From contig NZ_BDCI01000039.1 of NCBI RefSeq assembly GCF_001613425.1, forward strand, positions 101,776-165,775: a stretch of 64,000 nucleotides of DNA. Direction: 5' to 3'. Numbering within the stretch: position 1 is the stretch's first letter; each line of letters opens with the position of its first letter. The DNA is from Nocardia vulneris (GTDB lineage: Bacteria; Actinomycetota; Actinomycetes; Mycobacteriales; Mycobacteriaceae). Under the pieces are notes generated by a model. It was not told the DNA's origin. It did no database searches and saw only the letters and a program-made list of their open reading frames with translations. The translations under genes and the position numbers were made by a program. Below, one piece after another: positions 1 to 8,754 of the stretch.

Positions 1-438
1 CGAAGCGATCTCCATGTCGAACTCAACTCCCGTCACTGTGCGAACATCTCGCACGACCTCGGGCCGGCCGAGCAGCGCGACGACCCCGAATCACCCATCA
101 TGCTGGCAGAGCTGGTAGCCGCAACGACCGCCGAGCCCGGTGAGTACCGCGCGATCTTCGAGCTCCGCCCCCTCCGTCTGCTGCGCTGGTATGGCGAGCC
201 CTGCCCCGACCTCGCCTGGGAATACGACGAGATCCGTCGGCAGGGGCGGCCGCAGCTCCACCCCTCGGACAGAGCAGTCGTGCGACGGATGCAGCGCGAC
301 CTCGACACCGGCCGAGCTTTTGGCATAGTCCGCCTGCTCACCAGAACTGGCGACTACGAACCGTTCGACGTCGTCGCCAAACTCATCGTCCTCAACCGCT
401 CCACGACAGCGGCACTGATCACCGTGCGAAGGGCTTGA
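1..438 (+). CDS. C-terminal part of a PAS-fold-like (DUF5593-like) protein, cut by window start
   Basis: The frame is open from base 1 to a TGA at 436-438, so about 145 residues are visible and the N-terminus lies outside the window. The last ~90 residues have a PAS-like look: an 'HPSDRAVVRRM' helix segment, then a GRAFG turn and two amphipathic beta strands ending in 'AALITVRRA'. This resembles the C-terminal region of actinobacterial GAF/DUF5593 proteins, which are thought to be sensory or scaffold modules. No catalytic residues or membrane segments are visible. Family assignment is by eye and uncertain; that it is coding is supported by codon bias and the open upstream frame. Confidence 0.5.
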   Translation, partial: RSDLHVELNSRHCANISHDLGPAEQRDDPESPIMLAELVAATTAEPGEYRAIFELRPLRLLRWYGEPCPDLAWEYDEIRRQGRPQLHPSDRAVVRRMQRDLDTGRAFGIVRLLTRTGDYEPFDVVAKLIVLNRSTTAALITVRRA

Positions 439-574
439 TCGGGCCATGATCTGGCTCTGTTTGCGGCGCCGCGTGGACTCGGGAATGGATCGACAGGTCC
501 GGTCGTTCTGATACGTCGGCTTCCATCGAGGCGGAACCTCTTGGATTTGCCAGGTTTGGCCACAACAGGTTTCG

Positions 575-721
575 TCACCGTGAAGTCCGACGAACCTCGG
601 GGCTCGACGTGCGGTTCACGTACATGACACTGTCCCACCATGACGCCAGTGGGCTCGGATCCGGCCAGTCCACCCGCTCTTGGCGCAGATCAGTCGGATA
701 TTTCGTAGTCGAGTCGATCAT
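575..721 (-). CDS. Candidate 48-residue small protein
   Basis: An ATG at 721-719 (minus strand) is preceded by a textbook Shine-Dalgarno GGAGGA at 731-726, five bases upstream, and opens a 48-codon frame rich in Trp, Asp and Arg (contains 'ERVDWPDPSPLASWW'). No family is recognised and no signal peptide or membrane helix is seen. A DosR-like box (811-822) lies about 90 bases upstream, the usual distance for a promoter element. The frame can be extended upstream to a GTG at 802, but the strong ribosome site favours the internal ATG. It may be a real stress-induced small protein or the remnant of a decayed gene; the rest of the 439-841 gap holds nothing else recognisable. Confidence 0.4.
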   Translation of the reverse strand: MIDSTTKYPTDLRQERVDWPDPSPLASWWDSVMYVNRTSSPEVRRTSR

Positions 722-810
722 CGGGTCCTCCTGGGTACAGCCGCTGTAGCTGGCAGCGACCATGCCGTCGTGTCCTTCCACGATCGCTTGTCGCGCCGGC
801 ACCTCACAGG

Positions 811-822
811 GGCCGAAAGTCC
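811..822. promoter_or_regulatory. DosR-like half-palindrome GGCCGAAAGTCC
   Basis: GGCCGAAAGTCC is the reverse of GGACTTTCGGCC, close to known mycobacterial DosR sites, and identical over 12 bases to the box at 52467-52478. It lies just past the ctpF stop and upstream of the 575-721 ORF. Binding by DosR is inferred. Confidence 0.45.
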
Positions 823-841
823 ACGGCCCGACTCCCGGATG

Positions 842-3436
842 TCACCCGGGCGCTGCACGCGTGATCCGGCCCTTCCCTCGCCCTGCAATCGGGTGCCTCG
901 CACGGTCGATCGAGCGGTCCAGTCGAACTCCCGCATAGCCCAGCACCGACACTGCGCAGACGATGGCAAGATCGGCAACGTTCAGCGGCTCGGTGCCGAG
1001 CAGTCCGCGCAGCGGCGGTAGATACAGCCCGGCCAATTGCAATGCGAAGGCGCCGGCGACAGCGGCAGGCAACAGCGGGTTGGCCAGGGTCCACGGACGG
1101 GTACGGGAACCGAGTGCCACGCCCAATTGGGTTGCGCCCAAGGCGAAGAACGCCATGCTCTGCCAAGGACGCTCGGTGTGGTACGCCCACACCGCGACGC
1201 CCAGGGTCACCACCGTCAGGAGCACACCGATGCGCAGCACGCGCTGCCACAGGCCCGCGCCGAGAATGCTCTGGGTCGGTGGTCGCGGGGGTTGCGACAT
1301 GACGTCCCGGTCGGCCGGCTCGCCACCGAGGGCAACCCCGGGCAGACCATGAGTCAACAGGTTGATCCACAGGATCTGCGCGGGCAACAACGGCAAGGCG
1401 AGCCCGAGAAGCGGCCCCGCGAGCATCACCGAGATCTCGGCGACACCACCGGACAATCCATATACGAGGAAGCGCCGGATGTTGGCGTAGACCCGGCGTC
1501 CTTCCTCGACGGCGGCGACCACGGTACCCAGGTCGTCGTCGGCGAGCACCAGGTCAGCCGCCTGCCGCGCGACTTCGGTGCCGCGCCCGCCCATCGCTAC
1601 GCCGATGTCCGCGCGACGCAAAGCGGGGCCGTCGTTGACACCGTCCCCATTCATCGCCACCACCTGCCCGTCGTCGCGCAGCGCTTGGATGATGTCCAGC
1701 TTCTGACCGGGGGTCGCTCGCGCGAACACGGTGCCGGTCGTCAGATCGGACGGTGTCAGATCGCGGCAGTCGATCACCGGCTCGGCGGCACGAATGATGT
1801 CCAGTTCGGTGGCGATCGCGTGTGCGGTGCCGGGATGGTCGCCGGTGATGAGAATCGGCCGTATGCCCGCCCCGCGGCACGCGGCCACAGTTCCCGCGGC
1901 GTCGGTGCGGGGCGGATCGTAGATCGCGATGAGGCCGAGCAGAGCCAATCCATGTTCGGGATCCCGATCCGGTCGCGGCTCGGCCGCATCGTCGCCCTGC
2001 GCTACCGCGAGCACGCGAAAGCCTTGCCGCGCAAGGTGTTCGGCTTCCCGTAGCGCTTGCCGCAGCAGTGCTGGTTCTTCGTGCAGCACCGCAGGTTCCA
2101 GCACCGACTCCGGTGCACCCTTACAGATCACCCGATACCGGCCGCCGGGCAGCCGGTGCACGGTGCTCATCCGTTTGCGTTCGCTGTCGAACGGCCGTTC
2201 CGCATATCGCGGGGTCTGCCGCTCCAGCTCGTCGCGATGAAGTCCTGCTTTTGCCGCCGCGGACAGCAGCGCGATCTCGGTGGGATCACCGTGCGCGGCC
2301 CACTCGCCGTCCTCGTCCACGAACAGCCTGGCGTCGTTACACATGGCTGCCGCCGCCAGCAGGTCGCGCACAGCAGGCACGTCATCTCTACCCAGAACCG
2401 TTGCACCCGATCGCACTTCGCCGTTGGGCGCGTATTCGGAGCCAGTGACGGTAGCCCGAGCCACCGGAGTCCAGAGTTCGTGCACGACCATCCTCCCCTC
2501 GGTGAGCGTGCCGGTCTTGTCGGTGGCCAGGACCGTCACCGAACCCAAGGTCTCTACCGCGGGAAGCCTGCGGATCAGCGCATGCCGCTCGGCCATCCGC
2601 CGCGCGCCGATGGCGAGGCTCAAAGTGACTACAGCGGGCAGTGATTCGGGCACAGCGGCAACGGCCAAACTGATCGCCGTCACCACCATCAGTTCCACTG
2701 GCTGTCCGCGAAGCAGTCCCAGCACGAGCACGACAGCACACAGCACCACTGTCACACCGGCCAGTAACCGCCCGACATCCAGGAGGCGCCGTTGCAGCGG
2801 CGTCGGTTCGATAGGCCGTTTCATCAGGTGCGCGATCCGGCCGGTCGCACTCGCCCCGCCCACCGCCGTGACCTGCGCTCGGCCGCGGCCCTTCACGACC
2901 ACCGTCCCCGCGGACAGCGCCGAATCAGCAGCAACATCCTTGTCTACCGGAATCGACTCCCCGGTCAGTGCCGACTCGTCCACAAGCAACGCAGCCGCTT
3001 CGACCAGCACCGCGTCGGCCGGCACGATATCGCCCTCGCTCAGCACCAGCAGGTCGTCGACCACCACATCCGCCGCGTCGACCTGCTTTTGGGCACCGTC
3101 GCGGACCACCCGGGCGACCGGCGCGGTGAGCCGCGACAACGCCGAAATCGCCCGATCGGCCCTTACCTCCTGGCCGACCCCGACTGCGGTGTTGACCACG
3201 ACGACCACGAGGATCACCGCCATGTCGGTCCAGTCGGCGGTCACCGCGGTCAATCCGGCCGCCAGCAGCAGGACCACGATCAATGGATCCCGGAGCTGAC
3301 CGAACACTCTCTGCCACAGTCGAATCGGCGCGGGCTGCGGCAGTAAGTTCGCGCCGTCGCGGGCCAACCTTTCGGCGGCCTCGACGGCGGAAAGGCCAGA
3401 AGTCGCGTGTGGCGTTGTCTGCGCACCGATTGTCAC
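842..3436 (-). CDS. ctpF: CtpF-type P-type cation ATPase
   Basis: 864-residue P2-type (Ca2+/cation) transport ATPase, membrane-embedded. Visible in order: N-terminal cation-ATPase domain (~10-60), TM1-2 (~50-90), actuator domain with TGES ('ALTGESIPVDKD'), TM3-4 with 'AAVPESLPAVVTLSLAIG' (a PEGLP-like ion-site motif with Ser for Gly), phosphorylated Asp306 in DKTGTLT, the hinge 'MNGDGVNDGPAL', and six C-terminal TM helices. Every catalytic motif is intact. Length matches M. tuberculosis CtpF (about 900 residues), a DosR-regulon member. The start is a GTG at 3436. It is transcribed away from the small-peptide/USP operon at 3622, so the ~185-base gap is a shared divergent promoter region; boxes there are weak. 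Ion specificity cannot be read from sequence alone. Confidence 0.9.
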   Translation of the reverse strand: MTIGAQTTPHATSGLSAVEAAERLARDGANLLPQPAPIRLWQRVFGQLRDPLIVVLLLAAGLTAVTADWTDMAVILVVVVVNTAVGVGQEVRADRAISALSRLTAPVARVVRDGAQKQVDAADVVVDDLLVLSEGDIVPADAVLVEAAALLVDESALTGESIPVDKDVAADSALSAGTVVVKGRGRAQVTAVGGASATGRIAHLMKRPIEPTPLQRRLLDVGRLLAGVTVVLCAVVLVLGLLRGQPVELMVVTAISLAVAAVPESLPAVVTLSLAIGARRMAERHALIRRLPAVETLGSVTVLATDKTGTLTEGRMVVHELWTPVARATVTGSEYAPNGEVRSGATVLGRDDVPAVRDLLAAAAMCNDARLFVDEDGEWAAHGDPTEIALLSAAAKAGLHRDELERQTPRYAERPFDSERKRMSTVHRLPGGRYRVICKGAPESVLEPAVLHEEPALLRQALREAEHLARQGFRVLAVAQGDDAAEPRPDRDPEHGLALLGLIAIYDPPRTDAAGTVAACRGAGIRPILITGDHPGTAHAIATELDIIRAAEPVIDCRDLTPSDLTTGTVFARATPGQKLDIIQALRDDGQVVAMNGDGVNDGPALRRADIGVAMGGRGTEVARQAADLVLADDDLGTVVAAVEEGRRVYANIRRFLVYGLSGGVAEISVMLAGPLLGLALPLLPAQILWINLLTHGLPGVALGGEPADRDVMSQPPRPPTQSILGAGLWQRVLRIGVLLTVVTLGVAVWAYHTERPWQSMAFFALGATQLGVALGSRTRPWTLANPLLPAAVAGAFALQLAGLYLPPLRGLLGTEPLNVADLAIVCAVSVLGYAGVRLDRSIDRARHPIAGRGKGRITRAAPG

Positions 3437-3621
3437 GAATCGAGCAGATCAGAATCGCCAGACCCGCCAGTAGAGCCGCAGGGCCCTCTGGCGAGGGCAC
3501 TTCGTTCGCAATCGCAAGTTGTGACTGATGGACCTCGCGTGGGAGCCGGATTGCTCTACAGCCCAACACCGTACGCATCGACAGTGGATACACGCGATTC
3601 AATCCCTATCGAGGAGCCACC

Positions 3622-3711
3622 ATGGACTGGCCCACCGCCGCCGTCATCATCGCCGTTGTCATCGCGCTGATGGTCATCGTTTCGACCTATCAGTCCACCC
3701 GGAAGCGTTGA
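3622..3711 (+). CDS. 29-residue single-pass membrane peptide
   Basis: ATG at 3622 follows a GAGGAG ribosome site at 3611-3616 and opens a 29-codon frame ending TGA at 3709. The peptide starts MDWPT, has one hydrophobic helix of about 17 residues (AAVIIAVVIALMVIV) and a polar, basic tail ending STRKR, so it should be a membrane peptide with a cytoplasmic positive tail. It lies 31 bases ahead of the first USP gene and is probably the first cistron of that operon. No family is recognised. The good ribosome site, hydrophobic organisation and operon position argue that it is real; it could be a transporter accessory peptide, perhaps for the divergent CtpF. Confidence 0.7.
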   Translation: MDWPTAAVIIAVVIALMVIVSTYQSTRKR

Positions 3712-3742
3712 CCGAGCCGGATCACCTGAAGGGCGAAGCGCA

Positions 3743-4657
3743 ATGACCGTTCAGCACAAAGAAATTCCGCACGAATCCGTCGCCGCGGCCGTAGTCGTCG
3801 GCGCCGACGGTTCCCCGGCGTCGGAGAGGGCTGTCCGCTGGGCGGCCGATATCGCGGCACAACGGGGACGTGATCTGCGTATCGAGCACGGCCTCGACCT
3901 GGTCGCTGTTCGCGCGGTCCTCGGCAACTACGAAATCATGTCGCCCGCTGTCACCGACACGATGCGGGCACACGGCGAGCAGGTGCTCACTGCCGCCGCC
4001 GAACTCGCGCATTCGGCGCATCCTGATCTCACCATCGCGACCGAGCTGTCCGAAGCCAATCCCGCCGAACTCCTGATCGCCCGTTCGAAGACGGCACACA
4101 TGGTTGTGCTCGGTACCACCCCTGGCGTCGGCACCTTTGCCCACCTCGGTTCGACGCTGCTCGCCGTGACCGCACACGGGCACGGCTCTGTCGTGGTGGT
4201 GCGCGGTACCGAGCCGGAGGCACGCACGTCCGGTCCGGTCGTGGTCGGTATCGACGGCAGTGCCGTCGGCGAGGCTGCGATCGGCGCGGCGTTCGCCGAG
4301 GCCTCGCTGCGTGGTGCCGAGCTCGTCGCGGTGCACGCGTGGAGTGACCTGTCTGCCGGCGAATACGCGGGTGTGTCCTACCTCGACATACCCGTCGCCG
4401 ATCTGGACGTCGCAGAGAACGCCCTACTCGCCGAACGACTCTCGGGTTGGCAGGAGAAGTTTCCGGACGTCACGGTCACACGAAAGATCTATTCCGCAGG
4501 GCCGCGCAAACACCTCGACGAGTGGTCCGAGTCCGCCCAGCTGATCGTGGTCGGCAGCCGGGGACGCGGCGGGTTCCGCGGCCTGCTGCTCGGCTCGACC
4601 AGCAATTGGCTTGTGCAGCATGCCCATTGCCCCGTCATGGTCGTGCACCCCGAATAA
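3743..4657 (+). CDS. Tandem-domain universal stress protein (type A)
   Basis: 304 residues with two Usp domains (~15-155 and ~165-302), a cytosolic stress protein of the Rv2005c/Rv2623 type, expected to bind ATP. The second domain ends with the nucleotide motif G-x2-G-x9-G-S ('GSRGRGGFRGLLLGSTS'); the first carries a weaker version ('GTTPGVGTFAHLGSTLL'). Called type A here for its shared features with the proteins at 8858, 11806 and 37229: 'HGLDL' after the first helix and a C-terminus near 'QHAHCPVMVVHPE'. The ATG is preceded by GAAGGGCGAAGCGC. It is followed by a type B USP after 42 bases and forms an operon with the upstream membrane peptide. Confidence 0.93.
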   Translation: MTVQHKEIPHESVAAAVVVGADGSPASERAVRWAADIAAQRGRDLRIEHGLDLVAVRAVLGNYEIMSPAVTDTMRAHGEQVLTAAAELAHSAHPDLTIATELSEANPAELLIARSKTAHMVVLGTTPGVGTFAHLGSTLLAVTAHGHGSVVVVRGTEPEARTSGPVVVGIDGSAVGEAAIGAAFAEASLRGAELVAVHAWSDLSAGEYAGVSYLDIPVADLDVAENALLAERLSGWQEKFPDVTVTRKIYSAGPRKHLDEWSESAQLIVVGSRGRGGFRGLLLGSTSNWLVQHAHCPVMVVHPE

Positions 4658-4699
4658 CCCGTTCGACAGCGCATTCCGCCAGATAGCAAGGAAGTCACC

Positions 4700-5572
4700 A
4701 TGTCCACCGAGCACACCAGACCGATCGTCGTCGGCGTCGACGGCTCCGAACCAGCGCTGGCGGCCGTCCAGTGGGCGGCCGCCGAAGCAGCTCGGCTGCA
4801 TGCTCCTTTGGAGCTGCTGCACAGCACCGGCGTCCCCCTCGACTACCCGCCCACCATCGAATACCTGCCTTTCGACGCCGAACGATACCGTCGGGAGGGC
4901 GCCCAAATTCTCGACAAGGCAACGAAACTCGCGACCGACCTGTTTCCGCCGGACCGGACCGCGGAAATCGCCGCGCGCGTTATCGACGGCCCACCGATCC
5001 CTACCCTGATCGCCCGTTCCAAGGAAGCCAGGATGGTCGTGGTCGGCACCAACGGCATGGGCGCACTGGGGCGCGGACTGCTCGGCTCGGTGAGCACCTC
5101 GATCGCCAGGCACGCACACTGCCCCGTCGCCGTCATCCCGGCGGCCGCCGCCGACGCGCCGGACCGCAGCGGACAGCCGGTGGTGGTCGGTGTCGACGGA
5201 TCGCCGAGCAGCCTGCGTGCGGTGGCGATCGCCTTCGAAGAGGCGGCCAACCGGGGCGTCGGCCTTGTCGCGGTGCACACCTGGTCCGAATTCTTCCGCT
5301 ACAACTCACGGGCCGACATGCAGCAGGAAGACGAGGAACTGCTCGCCGAATGCCTTGCCGGATACGCCGATCAGTACCCCGATGTGCAGGTGCGCCGGGT
5401 CGTCGTCGAGGAGCGTCCCGCACATCGTCTCGTCGCGGAGGCCGCGCACGCCCAATTGATCGTCCTGGGCAGCCATGGCCGCGGCGGGTTCGCCGGCATG
5501 ACCCTCGGCTCGGTCAGCCAAGCCATCCTGCACGGCGTCCACATCCCGATCATCATCGCTCGAACGAAATAG
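4700..5572 (+). CDS. Tandem-domain universal stress protein (type B)
   Basis: 290 residues, two Usp domains, with ATP motifs visible in both: 'GTNGMGALGRGLLGSVS' (domain 1) and 'GSHGRGGFAGMTLGSVSQ' (domain 2). Type B members in this window (also 9809 and 38176) share a 'DxxxYxxxGAxI' region after the first strand, 'TWSEFFRY' in domain 2, and the ending 'HxPIIIAR'. An AAGGAAG site precedes the ATG. It is paired with the type A protein just upstream, the same A-then-B order seen twice more in the window. Likely a cytosolic ATP-binding regulator of stress or growth arrest; partner unknown. Confidence 0.93.
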   Translation: MSTEHTRPIVVGVDGSEPALAAVQWAAAEAARLHAPLELLHSTGVPLDYPPTIEYLPFDAERYRREGAQILDKATKLATDLFPPDRTAEIAARVIDGPPIPTLIARSKEARMVVVGTNGMGALGRGLLGSVSTSIARHAHCPVAVIPAAAADAPDRSGQPVVVGVDGSPSSLRAVAIAFEEAANRGVGLVAVHTWSEFFRYNSRADMQQEDEELLAECLAGYADQYPDVQVRRVVVEERPAHRLVAEAAHAQLIVLGSHGRGGFAGMTLGSVSQAILHGVHIPIIIARTK

Positions 5573-5583
5573 GTGAAACCACA

Positions 5584-5919
5584 ATGAAAGCTACAGATGT
5601 CCTGGCAGCGGCGACCGATTCGATGAAAGCCGGCCGCGTGTTCGCCGAACCGGTGGAGCGCAACGGCACCACCGTGATCACGGCCGCAGCACTGTCCGGC
5701 GGCAGCGGCGCAGGCGAAGGGTCCGACAGCGAAGGACAGCAGGGTTCCGGCGGCGGATTCGGTCTCGGGGCAAAGCCGGTGGGGGCCTTCGTGATCAAAG
5801 ACGGTCAGGTGGCCTGGCAACCGGCGATCGATATCAACCGTTTGATCTTCGCCGTCGGAGTCGTCGCGGTCACCGCACTGGTTGTCGGTGCTCGCATCGC
5901 ACGGGCCTACGTGGAATAA
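5584..5919 (+). CDS. GerW/YtfJ-family protein
   Basis: 111 residues, start ATG at 5584, only 11 bases after the USP stop, so co-transcribed. The middle has the Gly-rich stretch 'GSGGGFGLGAKPVGAFVI' that marks the GerW (YtfJ) sporulation-protein family, and a single C-terminal TM helix ('LIFAVGVVAVTALVVGARI') that would anchor it in the membrane. In spore-formers the family is needed for germination, but it is also widespread in non-sporulating actinobacteria with unknown role. Its place in a USP operon suggests a part in dormancy or resuscitation; that is inference. Confidence 0.8.
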   Translation: MKATDVLAAATDSMKAGRVFAEPVERNGTTVITAAALSGGSGAGEGSDSEGQQGSGGGFGLGAKPVGAFVIKDGQVAWQPAIDINRLIFAVGVVAVTALVVGARIARAYVE

Positions 5920-5940
5920 CGCTCCGGGTCTTTCGGAACA

Positions 5941-7644
5941 TTACGACTCGGGCGGTCCGGCGCGCTGGTCCGCCCGAAAAGCCGCGATCGCCGTGGGCAA
6001 CGTCGGGTAGAGCCGATCCGCACCGATCACACCGGTCAGCCCGAACGCATCCAGATCGTCACGCAGGTCCTGTTTGACCCGCGCCATCGCGAACACAATG
6101 CCCTGCGCAGCCAGATCGGCACGCAACTGCTCGACCGCGTCGAGTGCGGTCAGATCGACTTCGACGTTGGCCTCGGCATTGAGGACGAACCAGCGCACCG
6201 GTGCCCCACTCTGCCGCTCCCACGTCTGCACCGCGGCCAGAGCCCGCCGGTGGAAGTCCTCCGCGTTCGCGAAGCAGAGCGGGGCGTCGTACCGGTAGAT
6301 GACAAGTCCGGTAAGGGGTTTCGCCGCCGGATAGTCGTCGATGTCGTGCATGCCCGCAAGCCCGGGCACGAATCCGAGAATGGCGTCGTGGCCGCGAGCG
6401 ATGCGCCGCAGCAGATCGAAGATCGACAAGGCGATCGCCACGAGCACGCCGTAGAGCACACCCAACGCCAGCACCGCGGCGACCGTGCCGAGCGCCAGCA
6501 GCAATTCGCTGCGCCGGAATCGAGCGATCCGCCGGAACTCTGTCACATCGACGAGTCGTAGTGCCGCGTAGATCACCAATGCGCCGAGTGCCGCAGTGGG
6601 AAAGGCGGCGAGTACCCCGCGTGCGCCGAACAATACGACGAGGATGCCGCCGAGCGCGACAACGGAATACAGCTGGGTCCGCGCTCCCATGACATCGGCG
6701 ATCGTGGTTCTGCTGCCACTGCAGCTCACCGGAAATCCGTGCGTCAGTCCGGCCGCCACGTTGGTCGCACCCAGCGCGGCGAGCTCGGTGTTGGCATCCA
6801 CGTGCGTTCCGTGACGGGCGGCGAAAGCTCTTGCGGTGAGGGCATTGTCGGAAAATCCGACGACTGCGATCCCCACCGCGGGCAGCAGCAGCGCCGCCAC
6901 GTCGGCGAAGGCGACCCCGGACAGGCCCGGCACCGGGATGCCGGAGGGAACCGTACCCACGACTCGTATCCCGAAGCGCTGCAAGGAAAATGCGGCCACG
7001 ACACCGGCCGATAGCAATACGGCCAACAGCGGACCCGGTATCCGGGGTGTGCGCCAGGCCAGCAGCAACAGCCCACTGAGCACACCTACCGCGAGCACGC
7101 TGGTCTGCCAATGCCACTGATCGACGTGACCTGCGAACGAGCGCAGTTGCGCGAACAGCGACTCGCCCTCGACCGATACCCCCGTGACCCGCCCGAGCTG
7201 GCCCGCGATCATCATGCCCGCCGTGCCCGCGAGATAACCCACCAACACCGGCTTGGACAACAGATCCGCCAGCACCCCGAGGCGGGCCGCCGAAGCCACC
7301 AGGCACAGTCCGCCGACCAGTAGGGCGAGTACTGCGGCCAGCGCGGCGTATCGGTCCGCGTCCCCCAGAGCGAGCGGGGCCAGCGCCACTGCGGTCAGCA
7401 GAGCGGTCGTCGACTCCGGACCTACTGACAGCTGCCGAGAGGTAGCCAGCAGCGTGTACACGGCCAGGGGCCCGATCGCCGACCAGAGACCGACCACCGG
7501 TGGCAATCCCGCCACCGTCGCGTAAGCCATCACCTGTGGAATCAGATACGCGGCCACCGTAACGCCGGCGACCACGACGGACCGCAGCCACGCCCGTTGG
7601 TAACCCTCGAATTGCCGGAGCCCCGGCAGCCATCGTCTCAACAC
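5941..7644 (-). CDS. SulP-family anion transporter with STAS domain
   Basis: A SulP permease (sulfate/bicarbonate-type anion carrier), with about 10-12 TM helices starting at 'AWLRSVVVAGVTVAAYLIPQ', the SulP signature 'GLPPVVGLWSAIGPLAVYTLL' region and 'SVGPES', and a C-terminal cytosolic STAS domain (~430-560) with 'VRWFVLNAEANVEVDLTALDA'. The frame runs on to a GTG at 7779, but that would overlap the divergent start at 7769 and adds an Arg-rich leader absent from the family; GTG 7644 (or 7662) just before 'LRRWLPGLRQFEGYQ' is more likely. M. tuberculosis Rv1739c is similar. Substrate is uncertain; start confidence is moderate. Confidence 0.85.
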   Translation of the reverse strand: MLRRWLPGLRQFEGYQRAWLRSVVVAGVTVAAYLIPQVMAYATVAGLPPVVGLWSAIGPLAVYTLLATSRQLSVGPESTTALLTAVALAPLALGDADRYAALAAVLALLVGGLCLVASAARLGVLADLLSKPVLVGYLAGTAGMMIAGQLGRVTGVSVEGESLFAQLRSFAGHVDQWHWQTSVLAVGVLSGLLLLAWRTPRIPGPLLAVLLSAGVVAAFSLQRFGIRVVGTVPSGIPVPGLSGVAFADVAALLLPAVGIAVVGFSDNALTARAFAARHGTHVDANTELAALGATNVAAGLTHGFPVSCSGSRTTIADVMGARTQLYSVVALGGILVVLFGARGVLAAFPTAALGALVIYAALRLVDVTEFRRIARFRRSELLLALGTVAAVLALGVLYGVLVAIALSIFDLLRRIARGHDAILGFVPGLAGMHDIDDYPAAKPLTGLVIYRYDAPLCFANAEDFHRRALAAVQTWERQSGAPVRWFVLNAEANVEVDLTALDAVEQLRADLAAQGIVFAMARVKQDLRDDLDAFGLTGVIGADRLYPTLPTAIAAFRADQRAGPPES

Positions 7645-7768
7645 TGTTCCAGCATTGTGCACGGCGCACCGCCGCTGGACGGCGAAAGCCGCCGAACACG
7701 ACTTCCGGCCCGGTGACCGGGGCCATCGGGCCCTGCCGCGCAGCGGCCCGCGGGCGAAGAGTAAGTGA

Positions 7769-8203
7769 ATGGTACTCACTACTTACGTACGCAAAGCCGG
7801 CACGTTGCAGACCACGGTGTGCCTGGTGTCCGGTGTCGTCGCGATTTGGGCTTTCGCCGGATCGCTCGGCCTGATCACCGGGGTGATCGGTCTCGGCGCG
7901 GACCTCGATCAACGACTCCCATTCCGCAGTCCGGTCTTCGGCGGCCTCATGCTGGCCGTCGTTGTCGGCCTGCCGATGACCGCGGCCGGTGTGCTCGCGG
8001 CCCGAGACGACGAACGGACACCGATCTTCGCGATGGTGGCCGGCCTGGCCCTGATCGGCTGGATTGCGGTGCAGATAGCGGTAATTCGCGAATTCAGTGT
8101 ACTGCAACCGATCTGTGTGCTCCTCGGCCTGATCGTCCTCGCCGTGGGCGCTGTGCAGTTCCGGGTCGGTCACAGGCATAGCAGCGAACCGAAACTTTCT
8201 TGA
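7769..8203 (+). CDS. Four-helix membrane protein of unknown function
   Basis: 144 residues with four predicted TM helices (~17-40, 55-77, 87-106, 112-130) and a short polar tail. No family was recognised. The ATG at 7769 is divergent from the SulP gene and 10 bases separate its stop from the flavodoxin gene, so the two probably form a bicistronic unit; the membrane protein could be a redox partner or anchor for that flavodoxin. The intervening 'GAGGAGAACAAG' after the stop serves as the flavodoxin ribosome site. Confidence 0.75.
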   Translation: MVLTTYVRKAGTLQTTVCLVSGVVAIWAFAGSLGLITGVIGLGADLDQRLPFRSPVFGGLMLAVVVGLPMTAAGVLAARDDERTPIFAMVAGLALIGWIAVQIAVIREFSVLQPICVLLGLIVLAVGAVQFRVGHRHSSEPKLS

Positions 8204-8213
8204 GGAGAACAAG

Positions 8214-8741
8214 ATGCGATCACGAGTCGTCTACGAATCGATGTTCGGCAACACCGCTGCGGTCGCCGAAGCCATCGCCGAGGGCCTGCGCGAGTTCGGC
8301 ACCGTGGAGTTGATCAATGTGTCCGCTGCCGCGAATGTGCCCGCACCGACGGTGGATCTGCTCGTCGTGGGCGGGCCGACGCACGCCTTCGGCTTGAGCC
8401 GGCGAAAGACCCGGCTCGATGCCGCGGCGCGCACCGAGGCGGCAGTGGCGGTGGACATCGGAATCCGGGAGTGGCTCGATGCGGCGCTCGGCGTGCCCGA
8501 GGGTCGCCGTGCCGCGGCGTTCGGCACCAAGGTGGCGAAGCCGCCGTGGCTGCCGGGATCCGCCGCGCAAGCAACCGGAAAACGTTTGCGCCGCATCGGT
8601 TACGAGCTGGCCGACGAACCCGTGGACTTCCTCGTCGACGGGATGACCGGACCGCTCGTCGCGGGTGAGCAGGCGCGCGCCCGGGCCTGGGCCGAGCGTC
8701 TAGCCCACACCGAATACGACCGCCTCGCACACCACTGCTGA
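8214..8741 (+). CDS. Flavodoxin-domain protein
   Basis: 175 residues, cytosolic. The N-terminal 'YESMFGNTAAVAEAIAEGL' is a flavodoxin FMN-phosphate loop (T/S-x-F/T-G-N-T), and 'VVGGPTHAFG' plus 'AAFGTKV' correspond to the isoalloxazine-binding loops. It likely carries FMN and acts as a one-electron carrier or quinone/protoporphyrinogen-type reductase. A GAGGAG site precedes the ATG by 8 bases. It lies 14 bases upstream of a tandem DosR-like box that serves the next transcription unit. A second, different flavodoxin occurs at 46548. Confidence 0.88.
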   Translation: MRSRVVYESMFGNTAAVAEAIAEGLREFGTVELINVSAAANVPAPTVDLLVVGGPTHAFGLSRRKTRLDAAARTEAAVAVDIGIREWLDAALGVPEGRRAAAFGTKVAKPPWLPGSAAQATGKRLRRIGYELADEPVDFLVDGMTGPLVAGEQARARAWAERLAHTEYDRLAHHC

Positions 8742-8754
8742 ACGGGGAGATTGC

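Noticed and set aside
3437..3621. DosR boxes for ctpF
   Set aside because: Only weak pieces such as GGGCCCTCTGGC are visible; none keeps both palindrome halves, so no site is called despite the expected regulation.
6059..8212. 717-codon open frame on the minus strand
   Set aside because: It overlaps the SulP, membrane-protein and flavodoxin genes, is Arg-rich and has no domain signature; a high-GC shadow frame.
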